From JANXSF01 sp031394025 (GTDB taxonomy: Bacteria; Acidobacteriota; Terriglobia; Bryobacterales; Bryobacteraceae), in contig JANMWO010000264.1 of NCBI GenBank assembly GCA_031394025.1, forward strand, positions 1 through 15,621: a stretch of DNA of 15,621 bases, given 5' to 3'. Each line of letters begins with the position of its first letter. The first letter of the stretch is position 1. The position numbers and the translations under genes are program-made. The notes beneath the pieces are model-generated. The model was not told where the DNA came from. It searched no databases and saw nothing but the letters and a program-made list of their open reading frames with translations. This document shows, piece after piece, positions 8,078 to 15,236 of this stretch.

Positions 8078-8493
8078 GAGTCGTATCGTTCCCGGAGGTC
8101 GAGTTCTGTTTCTTCCTGGCAGCACCAGCAGATTCCTGGAGTGTAAGTTCGGATTGAACAGATGTCACACCAATATGTCACAAAGAGCTTGCGGGCGTCT
8201 TTTAAAACGACCATGGACTTGGTGTGAATGGGACCAACCTCAAAGGTTCCGGACGGTTCGAGCACGCCGGTTAACTGGAAGGTGAGCCCACGGACTCGCT
8301 GATCGAGGAAGACACCCATGGTGGATTCGTCTCCGTGAATGGGTAGTGTGCGGTCGGTTGATTGAAGCGCAGGCTTGGTGGGGCTGGGAAGGATCAGGAC
8401 GCCGCTAATGGTTTGGGAAGTGGAAGCGACAGCCGCGGAGGCGCAAAAAGGTAGATAGGAACTGGCCACGAAAAGAAAGTTTCTTCTACGCAC
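8074..8493 (-). CDS. Small exported protein with a Tat-like signal and a C-terminal cysteine cluster
   Basis: 139 residues from GTG 8493. I do not recognise a characterised family. The N-terminus MRRRNFLFVASSYLPFCASA carries RRNFL, close to the Tat consensus (RRxFL), then a hydrophobic stretch ending ASA. The middle (about 28-100) looks beta-rich, with segments such as TISGVLILPSP, RGLTFQLTGVLEPSGTFEVGP and KSMVVLKDARKLFVTYW. The tail holds five cysteines, Cys109-X2-Cys112-X9-Cys122-X-Cys124-Cys125, within about 17 residues, then an acidic end. This spacing could bind a metal or form disulfides. With a Tat signal, a metal-loaded protein folded before export is plausible but inferred. It overlaps the epimerase by four bases (GTGA), so the two are made together. 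An AAAGG lies about 15 bases before the GTG, further than usual, so start confidence is moderate. Confidence 0.72.
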   Translation of the reverse strand: MRRRNFLFVASSYLPFCASAAVASTSQTISGVLILPSPTKPALQSTDRTLPIHGDESTMGVFLDQRVRGLTFQLTGVLEPSGTFEVGPIHTKSMVVLKDARKLFVTYWCDICSIRTYTPGICWCCQEETELDLRERYDS

Positions 8494-8525
8494 GAGTTTT
8501 CAAATCTACCTTTGTACGATTAGGC

Positions 8526-8555
8526 ATTGTACAGATAAACATTGTGCAGATAAAC
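8526..8555 (-). promoter_or_regulatory. Tandem 15-bp direct repeats with an embedded candidate promoter
   Basis: Two adjacent 15-base copies (ATTGTACAGATAAAC and ATTGTGCAGATAAAC on the plus strand) differ at one base. Read on the minus strand they offer TTTATC, a 17-base spacer and TACAAT (8554 to 8526). This is a fair -35/-10 pair with the start point about 25 bases before GTG 8493 of the cysteine-cluster gene. A looser third GTACAA follows downstream. The repeats could be regulator half-sites or a chance duplication. Confidence 0.35.
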
Positions 8556-8568
8556 GACAGCCCAGGGG

Positions 8569-9705
8569 CTATTCGTCGTCATCGTCATGATCTTTTTTAT
8601 GTTTACGGGAACTGGATGCCTGTTCCACTTCTTCATCTTCCGGTACTTCTGTTGGCGTTGAGTAGTAATACGAATGATAGTAAGTGTACTTGGAATAGAG
8701 TTCGCCACGGCGCGCACCATTCACAGAGATACCCAACACATTATTTTCACAAAGCGATTGCAACGCGCGGGTAACGGAATCAATGGTGGTTGTCCCGATG
8801 CGGACCACCAGTAAAGTGCCATGACACATGGTGGAAAGCAAATTCGCATCGGCTGCAAAAAGCAGTGGAGGACTGTCTAAAACAACCCAGTTGAACAGTT
8901 CTGGCAAGCGATCCAGAAGCACTCTCACTTCCTGAAGATTAAGCAGTTCCAACGGATTCAAAACCGCTTCACCGGCGGGCATCAAAAACAAGTTGGTGCC
9001 TGCCACCCGCTTAATGATTTGGTGCAATTCAGCCCGACCCAACAAGTAATCGGTGATTCCCGGGGAGCGATCAATTTGAAACAGGGAGTGGACAATGGGG
9101 CGGCGAAAATCGAAATCGGCAAGCAGGGTGTTGTTCCCAGCCAAATGGGATTCTGCTAAAGCGAGGTTAACGGCAGTGAACGATTTCCCTTCGGCAGGAG
9201 AGGCGCTGGTGACCACGCAGGTATGAATGGGTTGCAGCGTCTGCAAATGATTCAAACGGGTGCGCAGGGTGCGGAACTCTTCACTGGGGGCGTCGTGCGG
9301 CTTGGTTGCGTCGATGAGATGGGAATCGGCCAGTGGTTGGAAGGGAACTTCTTCGATCCTATCGAGCAGGTGTTCCAAACTAATGCCTTTGGCCTGGGGC
9401 ATTTGAAAGGCCACCCTGCCGCCGTTAGAAGCCGTTGGTGCCTGACCATAGGCGTAATCGGGACCGCTGCGCTGCAGCACTGCCGGGCCATGCAATTCCT
9501 GACGAGGTTGAGGTTCGTATCCAGGTGCATTGCCTGGATTGGCCTGCGGGGGCGGCACGGGTGGGTAGGCGGCCAGCACCTGCTCCAGATGACTGCTTCC
9601 TTTCGCGTGTGCATCGGGGCCCCTTGAAACTGGTGGTTTCGGAGGGGGCGGTGGGAATCCGGGCCGTTGTTCGGCTTTCTTAAGTGCGTCGTGTACTCTG
9701 CTCAT
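8569..9705 (-). CDS. BY-kinase (CpsD/CapB-type tyrosine autokinase) for exopolysaccharide control
   Basis: 378 residues, cytoplasmic. It begins MSRVHDALKKAEQ, the usual N-terminus of CpsD-type kinases, then a proline-rich linker (about 15-75). Kinase motifs are intact: Walker A ASPAEGKS (168-175), Walker A' DFDFRRP (197-203) and Walker B VVLDSPP (274-280). The C-terminus has seven tyrosines between 337 and 348 (YSKYTYYHSYYYS), the autophosphorylation cluster, followed by a basic patch and an acidic tail of Asp/Glu. Such kinases phosphorylate one another's tails and, cycling on and off, control polysaccharide polymerisation and export with the Wzz partner. That partner is the next gene upstream, 63 bp away. 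The kinase is a separate protein, as in Gram-positives, rather than fused as in Wzc. AGAAGG seven bases before ATG 9705 supports the start. Assignment is firm. Confidence 0.94.
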   Translation of the reverse strand: MSRVHDALKKAEQRPGFPPPPPKPPVSRGPDAHAKGSSHLEQVLAAYPPVPPPQANPGNAPGYEPQPRQELHGPAVLQRSGPDYAYGQAPTASNGGRVAFQMPQAKGISLEHLLDRIEEVPFQPLADSHLIDATKPHDAPSEEFRTLRTRLNHLQTLQPIHTCVVTSASPAEGKSFTAVNLALAESHLAGNNTLLADFDFRRPIVHSLFQIDRSPGITDYLLGRAELHQIIKRVAGTNLFLMPAGEAVLNPLELLNLQEVRVLLDRLPELFNWVVLDSPPLLFAADANLLSTMCHGTLLVVRIGTTTIDSVTRALQSLCENNVLGISVNGARRGELYSKYTYYHSYYYSTPTEVPEDEEVEQASSSRKHKKDHDDDDE

Positions 9706-9768
9706 TCCAATGCCTTCTATTTGTAAGATTATCAGGTTGCGATCGGGTCGGGGACCATTCCAGTCTTT

Positions 9769-11454
9769 TTAAGGACGAGTCTGGGTATAGTAAAGCACCG
9801 AAGAGGCCATCACCAGCAATCCTAAGATACTGGCAGTTGACCAGGCGAGCATGGTCAGACGGCGACGGCGACGAACCACCAAATCGTTTTCCAGAAGAGG
9901 AATGCAACCTAGAATCGTCAATTGTGTATATGTGCGAACGTCCTTCAAATTTTTCAAGGCCGTGTCTTTCAGTTCGCGAGCACCGGCCAGAAACAGACCA
10001 AGCATTAAGCCGGCCATGGTACCGCTGCCGATGATAATGGCCCGGTTTGGTTCACTGGGGCTGAGCGGAAGCGAGGCTGGATCCAGCATGTCTAACGTCT
10101 CACCCTGTTTGCGACCAGTGACGATATTGGCCCGTTCGGAAATAGCTTTCTTCTCGCTCATTTCCTTGTAGCTGGACTTCGCCTGATCGTAATCGCGGGT
10201 AAGCTCCTGATACTTCTGATCGGAAAGTGGAGTGGCGTCCAGACGGGATTGAAACTGTTTTACCGTTCCGTTCATGCGAGCGGTTTCCTGGTTGTATTCG
10301 TTCAATTCCTGATCTTTAGCCTTTAGCAATGTTTCAATTTGAAGCACCTGAGCATCCAGCGCTTTCGCTTCTTTACTCATCGGTGCAATTTTCTTCACTT
10401 CCACCTTGGGGGCGGAAACAATCTCACGGGCTTTGGCCAGTTCATCTTCTTTCATGATCTGGTCGCGCTGCCGTTTTGCCAGAGCTAACAACCCTTCAAA
10501 GCGCTTCACGTCGGGATGATTTTCAGTCCAATGTTCCTTCGCTTGAATCAGACCGTTTTCCAGACCTTGCACTTCCCGTTCCTTTTCTACCAATTTTTCA
10601 TTACGCTTTTCCATTGCGGCCATGGCCTGTGGGGATTCCACGGGACTCTTGGCTGACGTCAATTGATCCCTGGCAATTCGTAACTGCGTTTCCAGCATAA
10701 GCTTTTCCTGATTCACCCGGTTAATGGCCGCGTTCAGATTTCCCATCCTCGATTCAATGGATTGCAAAGTGGTCAGATTGGCGGTTCGATCGTCAGGCAG
10801 GCGGCCAGCATTGGCGATTCGGAAACCGGCCCAATTGGATTCAATCGATTCCAGTTTCTTGCGTGCTGATTCCAGTTCCTCTTTCAAGAAATCGGTTGCG
10901 GCCAAGCCCTGGCTCAAAGATTCGCGAGAGTTTTCTGAAAGGAAGCGACCCACCAAATCGGAACAGACTTTCTGCGCAATGTAGCGATTCTCGTAGGAAA
11001 AGGAGAGAGAAAATGCACCGTAGTTCTTCTTTTCGCCGGAGCTGTTCGGGGTCATGGAGCTGACTTGGCCGATCCTGATATGTTTACTCTTCATATCTTC
11101 AATCAGATCTTCAATGGGCAGCCGCTTAATATCTTTTGGGTACAACCCGTACGTCTGAATAATATTGGTGAGCGTGGCCCGGCTCAGAATGTTCTGCGCC
11201 ATGGAACTGATGCGTTGCGACATGTCCACGTTGATGCTGGACATCACCAATTTTTCAGAAATTTGGGGCGGAGTCACGCGGATTGCGGCTGTGGAGATAT
11301 AGGTATCGGGCCACAAGAATGCGATCACAACAGAAACTACCAGACAGCCAAACATGGGGCCAAATATCCAGGCTTTGTGTCGTCTGGCGGCATCCACATA
11401 ATCGTCCACTTCCATTGCCCGACGATTCACAGGAATAAAATCAGAACCTTGCAT
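9769..11454 (-). CDS. GumC/Wzz-type polysaccharide co-polymerase (chain length determinant)
   Basis: 561 residues in the inner membrane. A cytoplasmic N-terminus (1-28) precedes TM1 (about 29-48). The periplasmic part opens with the Wzz beta-alpha domain (about 50-180) and continues as long coiled coils (roughly 185-440, dense in Leu/Glu/Lys heptads). The proline-rich motif PLSPSEPNR (463-471) leads into TM2 (about 472-491), as in all Wzz proteins. A cytoplasmic stretch, DVRTYTQLTILGCIPLLE, resembles the linker that precedes the kinase domain of Wzc. Here the protein instead has five arginines in a row (528-532) and a third TM (about 533-555). It sets chain length and is the expected membrane partner of the separate BY-kinase downstream and the exporter upstream. 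GGAG nine bases before ATG 11454 supports the start. Length is long for Wzz but normal for GumC. Confidence 0.9.
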   Translation of the reverse strand: MQGSDFIPVNRRAMEVDDYVDAARRHKAWIFGPMFGCLVVSVVIAFLWPDTYISTAAIRVTPPQISEKLVMSSINVDMSQRISSMAQNILSRATLTNIIQTYGLYPKDIKRLPIEDLIEDMKSKHIRIGQVSSMTPNSSGEKKNYGAFSLSFSYENRYIAQKVCSDLVGRFLSENSRESLSQGLAATDFLKEELESARKKLESIESNWAGFRIANAGRLPDDRTANLTTLQSIESRMGNLNAAINRVNQEKLMLETQLRIARDQLTSAKSPVESPQAMAAMEKRNEKLVEKEREVQGLENGLIQAKEHWTENHPDVKRFEGLLALAKRQRDQIMKEDELAKAREIVSAPKVEVKKIAPMSKEAKALDAQVLQIETLLKAKDQELNEYNQETARMNGTVKQFQSRLDATPLSDQKYQELTRDYDQAKSSYKEMSEKKAISERANIVTGRKQGETLDMLDPASLPLSPSEPNRAIIIGSGTMAGLMLGLFLAGARELKDTALKNLKDVRTYTQLTILGCIPLLENDLVVRRRRRLTMLAWSTASILGLLVMASSVLYYTQTRP

Positions 11455-11518
11455 TGTACTTTTCTCCGAGATTTTTTAGTTGGGGGATTTTAGTTTTAAC
11501 TTTGAACTCAAACCGCGC

Positions 11519-12199
11519 TTAAGGGACAATCACGTGATCCCCTGTTTCCAGCATGATGTTTTGTTCCAACTTCTTACCATTGATTACTTCCGAGTAATTG
11601 AACTTGATTCGATGACCGTTGCGTAATATAGCGATTTTCTTCTTGTTGGCGTATTCCTTGAACCCGCCAGCGCCATTGATCGCTTCCAGAATGGTGGTAG
11701 GAACCACTAGGGGATACACTCCCGGACGGTACACTTCACCCACCAGATAATATTTTCTGCTGCCTACTTGCCTTAAACCAACCAGAACTTCGGGACGCTG
11801 CACGTATTTGGAGTAGGCCTTGACTACTTCTTCTTTGATCTCATCCAAACTCTTGTTGGCCACTTCCATTTCACCAGCCAGTGGCAACGTGATTTTTCCG
11901 TCCGGTCGAATGGCAAAAACACCTGATAAATCGGGTTCGCGCCACACCTTGATGTCAATAATATCTTCCGGTCCTACTTTGAAAGATCGCGGATCCACCG
12001 GCGCCATCGCTCCGCCAGCGGTTGTGCCATCGGGACGGATAATGCTGGCTTCCTTTTCGGGAAGTTTTTGGGTGTCCTGCTTGTCTTCTTTTTCCTGACG
12101 CGCCTTGGCCGGGTCCGGTGCTTGCGCAAACAAAACACTAGCCATTAAAATTGCGGGAATCAAGTTCATTGTGGTTTTCAAAAAAGTACAGGGACGCAT
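11519..12199 (-). CDS. GumB/Wza-like polysaccharide export protein
   Basis: 226 residues. A signal segment (1-27, ending LFAQA) is followed by a charged low-complexity linker (about 29-66). The polysaccharide-export domain spans about 70-145 (FKVGPEDIIDIKVW, then LSGVFAIRPDGKITLPLAGE). One SLBB domain spans about 147-226, with YYLVGEVYRPGVYPL and the closing LETGDHVIVP. It lacks the extra SLBB repeats and C-terminal outer-membrane helix of E. coli Wza and has no lipobox, so it resembles the shorter GumB. It should form or line the periplasmic part of the export channel. AAGGA nine bases before ATG 12199 supports this start over the internal Met11. First gene of the three-gene export unit, 64 bp ahead of the chain-length gene. 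Confidence 0.9.
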   Translation of the reverse strand: MRPCTFLKTTMNLIPAILMASVLFAQAPDPAKARQEKEDKQDTQKLPEKEASIIRPDGTTAGGAMAPVDPRSFKVGPEDIIDIKVWREPDLSGVFAIRPDGKITLPLAGEMEVANKSLDEIKEEVVKAYSKYVQRPEVLVGLRQVGSRKYYLVGEVYRPGVYPLVVPTTILEAINGAGGFKEYANKKKIAILRNGHRIKFNYSEVINGKKLEQNIMLETGDHVIVP

Positions 12200-12334
12200 T
12201 CAATCCATTCCTTGGCTTCTAACAGCAGCTTTTTACAGCTTTGGCCTTAACTTCTACAACTTAGAGCGACCATTGTCTGAGCTGAGCAAGCTCCAAAACG
12301 CAAAAAACAGCCTTTACTCGTCGCAATTGATCCC

Positions 12335-12353
12335 ACAATAATTGTATAACAAT
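12335..12353. promoter_or_regulatory. Alternating ACAAT/ATTGT half-sites, possible operator
   Basis: Three 5-base half-sites sit in a row: ACAAT (12335-12339), ATTGT (12341-12345) and ACAAT (12349-12353), forming two overlapping palindromes. An outer CAGCCTT (12308-12314) pairs with AAGGCTG (12354-12360). The block lies between the divergent export operon and EVE gene and overlaps the candidate -35 of the EVE promoter. Regulator unknown. Confidence 0.35.
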
Positions 12354-12370
12354 AAGGCTGACCCTATACT
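12342..12370 (+). promoter_or_regulatory. Candidate promoter for the EVE-domain gene
   Basis: TTGTAT (12342-12347), a 17-base spacer and TATACT (12365-12370). The -10 matches five of six positions, the -35 only three. Start would be near 12377, about 53 bases before ATG 12430. Spacing is ideal but the weak -35 makes it tentative. Confidence 0.35.
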
Positions 12371-12406
12371 GAACGTCGTAGTACTCGGCAACCACATCTA
12401 CTTTGT

Positions 12407-12435
12407 AGTATAAACTACTCGGAGAATAAATGCAA
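12407..12435 (-). promoter_or_regulatory. Candidate promoter for the exopolysaccharide export operon
   Basis: On the minus strand, TTGCAT (12435-12430), a 17-base spacer and TATACT (12412-12407). Transcription would start near 12400 and leave an approximately 200-base leader before ATG 12199, containing the ACAAT/ATTGT block. The -35 overlaps the first codons of the EVE gene. Tentative. Confidence 0.28.
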
Positions 12436-12840
12436 TACTTTCTAGCGAAGACCGATCCAGACACTTACCCTATCGACAAATTTGAACAAGATAAGAAAAC
12501 TTGTTGGGATGGGGTGCGCAATGCGCAAGCAGTTCGATCTATTCAAGCCATGATGCCAGGGGATAAGGTTTTCATGTACCACAGCATGGGGCAGGCGGCT
12601 ATTATGGGGATGGCAAAGGTGATCTCCACCCCTCGGCCAGACCCCAATGACGTAAAGAGTTGGGTTGTGGATCTGGAATATTTGCATCGCACAGACCCCC
12701 CAACCACGCTTCGAGAAATCAAAGAGTGCGGATTATTTGCCGATTGGTCGCTGGTCCGTCAAAGCCGTCTTTCAACCATGGCTGCGCCGGAAAAGTTTGT
12801 GATCTGGATGCGTGCACGCTACCCGAAACTGAAACTATAG
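12430..12840 (+). CDS. EVE-domain protein (THYN1-like)
   Basis: 136 residues, cytoplasmic, essentially one EVE domain. Family marks are the opening YFLAKTDPDTYPIDKF (3-18), WDGVRNAQAV (26-35), GDKVFMYHS (44-52), IMGMAKV (58-64), and WVVDLEYL (78-85). The EVE fold belongs to the PUA-like group. It binds modified bases in DNA or RNA in some members, such as bacterial modified-cytosine restriction systems and human THYN1; stand-alone bacterial versions like this one are mostly uncharacterised. The usual KTEP is KTDP here, a mild change. GGAG five bases before ATG 12430 supports the start. No nuclease or methylase gene is nearby, so a defence role is not supported by context. Its stop is one base from the stop of the converging PLP enzyme gene. 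Confidence 0.9.
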   Translation: MQYFLAKTDPDTYPIDKFEQDKKTCWDGVRNAQAVRSIQAMMPGDKVFMYHSMGQAAIMGMAKVISTPRPDPNDVKSWVVDLEYLHRTDPPTTLREIKECGLFADWSLVRQSRLSTMAAPEKFVIWMRARYPKLKL

Positions 12841-12841
12841 G

Positions 12842-13999
12842 TCATTGGATCATTCCCCGGGCAGCGATGTTCCACACGGATTCCACCATAGATCCGCGAA
12901 TTCCATAGATCCGGTCATACAAATTAACGGTAGGATCACAGTGGGGAACCAGGAATTCCAAGCGATCCCCCAATTCAATGGACTGGGTAGCCTGAGTCAG
13001 GTCTAAGTTGCCGTGTTCATCCCCGGCCCAACGGAACGGGACATTGCCGCATCGTAATTGCGGTGGGAATGGTCTGTCTGTAGAAAAGGCCTTGAATCCA
13101 GCGTCTACAATGGCCCACTTGGCCGATGGTTTGCTGAAAACTGTGGCAATTACGGAAAGGGCAAAACCGAAATCAGTGAACTGTTGCGGGTCGGACTGGC
13201 CACCGATAATGCTGTAGTCAATATCCATGAACAGAAAACTGCCCGGTTGAATTTCCGTTATCCCTTCAATTGCTGAATCTATATTGTAGGTGCCAGTGGA
13301 CCCTCCGCTGAGCCAAGGGCAAGGGATGCCAACCTTTTCAATTTGCCAACGAGTTTCTACAGCTTGCCCCATGGAATGTTCACTAGCCTTCTTGCGCTCT
13401 GGAAAGCCCAGCGTGTGGGCACAAGGTCCGGCAAAAGCCTGAATTCCGAAAAAGTGTAAATTGCTTGCCTTGTGAATTTGTTGGGCTAGTTTTACAGATT
13501 TCTCACCGGGGGTGCTGCCTGTACGGCCCCCAACCAATAAATCAATGGCGATGTTTAATTTAATTCCAGCGACACTTGCTGCCTGATTGAGCAGCTCTAC
13601 GTTGCTTTCATTGTCGGCACAAAAAATGGTGTCGGGTTGGCTTTTAGCAAGTAACACAGCCCGTTCTATGCGCCATGCCCCTACCAATGGAGTTGTAACC
13701 AGCAGACCCTTGAGTCCGGCGCGGCTGAACACTTCCGCCTCCGATATTTTGGCTGTGCATGTGCCAATGGCTCCGGCGTCTATGCAGGCCTGGGCAATTT
13801 CAATGGTCTTGTGCGTCTTGGCATGAGGGCGGAACGCCTTGCCTGCGGCCACCAGATGGCAGGCCATCTTTGCCAGGTTAGTGTCAAAAATATCCAGATC
13901 AAGAATCAAGGCTGGAGTTGGCAGGTCTTCTTTGGAAATCTTCCCTTTCAAATTCCTCGAAGAAATTAACTTTTCGAATTCGAACCAAGCCATACTCAT
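12842..13999 (-). CDS. PLP enzyme of the D-threonine aldolase / D-serine dehydratase-like family
   Basis: 385 residues, cytoplasmic. An alanine-racemase-like TIM barrel (about 26-260) has the PLP lysine in RPHAKTHKT (Lys61) and phosphate-binding GGSTGTYN further on. The C-terminal beta domain ends with PHCDPTVNLYD, where His353 and Asp355 (with Cys354 nearby) match the divalent-metal site of D-threonine aldolases and eukaryotic-type D-serine dehydratases. Such enzymes split D-beta-hydroxy amino acids to glycine and an aldehyde, or deaminate D-serine; sequence alone does not choose among D-threonine aldolase, D-serine dehydratase and hydroxy-D-aspartate enzymes. ATG 13999 overlaps the dipeptidase TGA as ATGA, so the pair is translationally coupled and this start is well supported. 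The coupling suggests it consumes a D-amino acid released by that dipeptidase. Family certain, substrate inferred. Confidence 0.9.
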   Translation of the reverse strand: MSMAWFEFEKLISSRNLKGKISKEDLPTPALILDLDIFDTNLAKMACHLVAAGKAFRPHAKTHKTIEIAQACIDAGAIGTCTAKISEAEVFSRAGLKGLLVTTPLVGAWRIERAVLLAKSQPDTIFCADNESNVELLNQAASVAGIKLNIAIDLLVGGRTGSTPGEKSVKLAQQIHKASNLHFFGIQAFAGPCAHTLGFPERKKASEHSMGQAVETRWQIEKVGIPCPWLSGGSTGTYNIDSAIEGITEIQPGSFLFMDIDYSIIGGQSDPQQFTDFGFALSVIATVFSKPSAKWAIVDAGFKAFSTDRPFPPQLRCGNVPFRWAGDEHGNLDLTQATQSIELGDRLEFLVPHCDPTVNLYDRIYGIRGSMVESVWNIAARGMIQ

Positions 14000-15216
14000 C
14001 GTGGTGGTCCAGCCATAGCTGCGGTCTTAGCAGAAGTTTCCACGGCTCGCATCAACTGCAACAAGTTGCCTCCGTAAATCTTGCGGATATTTTCAGCAGT
14101 GTGGCCGCGTTCTAACAGGGCGCGGGTCAGGGCAGGGAACTTGCTAACGTCGTCAAGGCCCACTGGGACGCAGCCCACGCCATCGAAATCGGATCCGATT
14201 CCTACGTGATCGACGCCAGCTATTTTGATTACATGTTCAATGTGCGCCACCACGTCGGCAAGCGTCGCTGGTTCGGTTTTATAGCCTAGTCGAATGGCAA
14301 TGGCTTCCGATTCCGCGTCGCGTTTTTGTGGAGATAATTTTCCTAACTTGGCCAACTCTGCGGTGATGGCGGCACGGCGCGTGGGATTGGTCCAGGTTGA
14401 GGTGTTGGCAGATTTTTCCGATAGAAACTCACAACCGAAGTTAATCTGAATTACTCCACTTTTGGCGGCCAAGGCCTTGATCATGGCATCGGTCATGTTG
14501 CGGGGAATTGGGCTTAGCATTTTACAGGACGAATGACTGGCAAATACCGGTGCCGTACTGGTGGCAAGGACATCGTAAAACGTTTTATCGGAAACGTGTG
14601 AGATGTCCACCATCATCCCCAGCCGATTCATCTCCACAACAACTTGTTTTCCAAACGGCGTCAGCCCGTTGTGACGCCCGGCATCGCCGCTGGAATCGGC
14701 CCAATTGTTGCTATTGCTGTGGGTCAAGGTCATGTAGCGCACGCCTAGATCGTAATAAGTGCGCAGCAAACGCAGACTATCTTCAATGGCGTGGCCACCT
14801 TCAATGCCCAACAGAACGGCAATCTTTCCATCCCGTTTTGCGATTTCAATCTGCCCAGCGGTTGTCGCCAATTGGAACTGGTTGGGATAGCGCGATGCAA
14901 TGTCGTGCTTCACGGTGTCAATCATTTCCAGTGTCCGGTGGGCGGCATGGTTGCCTTCCACATAGCCGGCACCAACGTACACGGCGAAGAACACAGCGCC
15001 GACGCCCCCTTGTTTCAACTTTGCCAGATCGGTATGACGCTTGGGCTGTGGTTTGCCAATGTCCATGCCATCCACAGTGAAACTGGTTACATCGTTATGG
15101 GTGTCAATGAGCAGTGCCGATTGATGGACGCGGGCGACCTCGGCGTCAGTGACAGTGCGGGGAGTTTGGGCTGTGGCGACAGCGATTACGAAAGTCCCTA
15201 AAAGCAATTTGTTCAT
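13996..15216 (-). CDS. Secreted membrane dipeptidase (peptidase family M19)
   Basis: 406 residues with a signal peptide (1-16, MNKLLLGTFVIAVATA). The renal-dipeptidase metal ligands are all present: His40 and Asp42 (DTHND), bridging Glu139 (GIEGGHAIE), His207 (VDISHVSD), His228 (ASHSSC), and the conserved Asp343 (GSDFDGV). The NxxNxW-type segment (NSNSNNWAD, 167-175) and Arg239 (PRNMTD) also fit. M19 enzymes are zinc dipeptidases that accept dipeptides with a D-amino acid at the C-terminal position. Exported to the periplasm, it would cleave cell-wall-derived or external dipeptides. Its stop overlaps the start of the PLP D-amino acid enzyme (ATGA), which fits a joint pathway. It follows the SRPBCC gene by 20 bp, with no clear ribosome site of its own. 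Family and active site are firm. Confidence 0.95.
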   Translation of the reverse strand: MNKLLLGTFVIAVATAQTPRTVTDAEVARVHQSALLIDTHNDVTSFTVDGMDIGKPQPKRHTDLAKLKQGGVGAVFFAVYVGAGYVEGNHAAHRTLEMIDTVKHDIASRYPNQFQLATTAGQIEIAKRDGKIAVLLGIEGGHAIEDSLRLLRTYYDLGVRYMTLTHSNSNNWADSSGDAGRHNGLTPFGKQVVVEMNRLGMMVDISHVSDKTFYDVLATSTAPVFASHSSCKMLSPIPRNMTDAMIKALAAKSGVIQINFGCEFLSEKSANTSTWTNPTRRAAITAELAKLGKLSPQKRDAESEAIAIRLGYKTEPATLADVVAHIEHVIKIAGVDHVGIGSDFDGVGCVPVGLDDVSKFPALTRALLERGHTAENIRKIYGGNLLQLMRAVETSAKTAAMAGPPR

Positions 15217-15236
15217 AGCGAATAGTATCGCAGGAT

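Noticed and set aside
8078..8125. GTG 8125 as start of the epimerase
   Set aside because: It adds 16 arginine-rich residues before the signal peptide, while GTG 8077 makes a GTGA overlap with the upstream gene.
8559..8570. AGCCC-AG-GGGCT hairpin at the kinase stop codon as terminator
   Set aside because: The loop is only two bases, the stem overlaps the stop codon, and no T-tract follows on the minus strand.
14508..15080. 190-codon plus-strand frame opposite the dipeptidase
   Set aside because: Shadow frame, rich in Cys, Arg and Ser with no domain; the M19 protein on the minus strand has all metal ligands.
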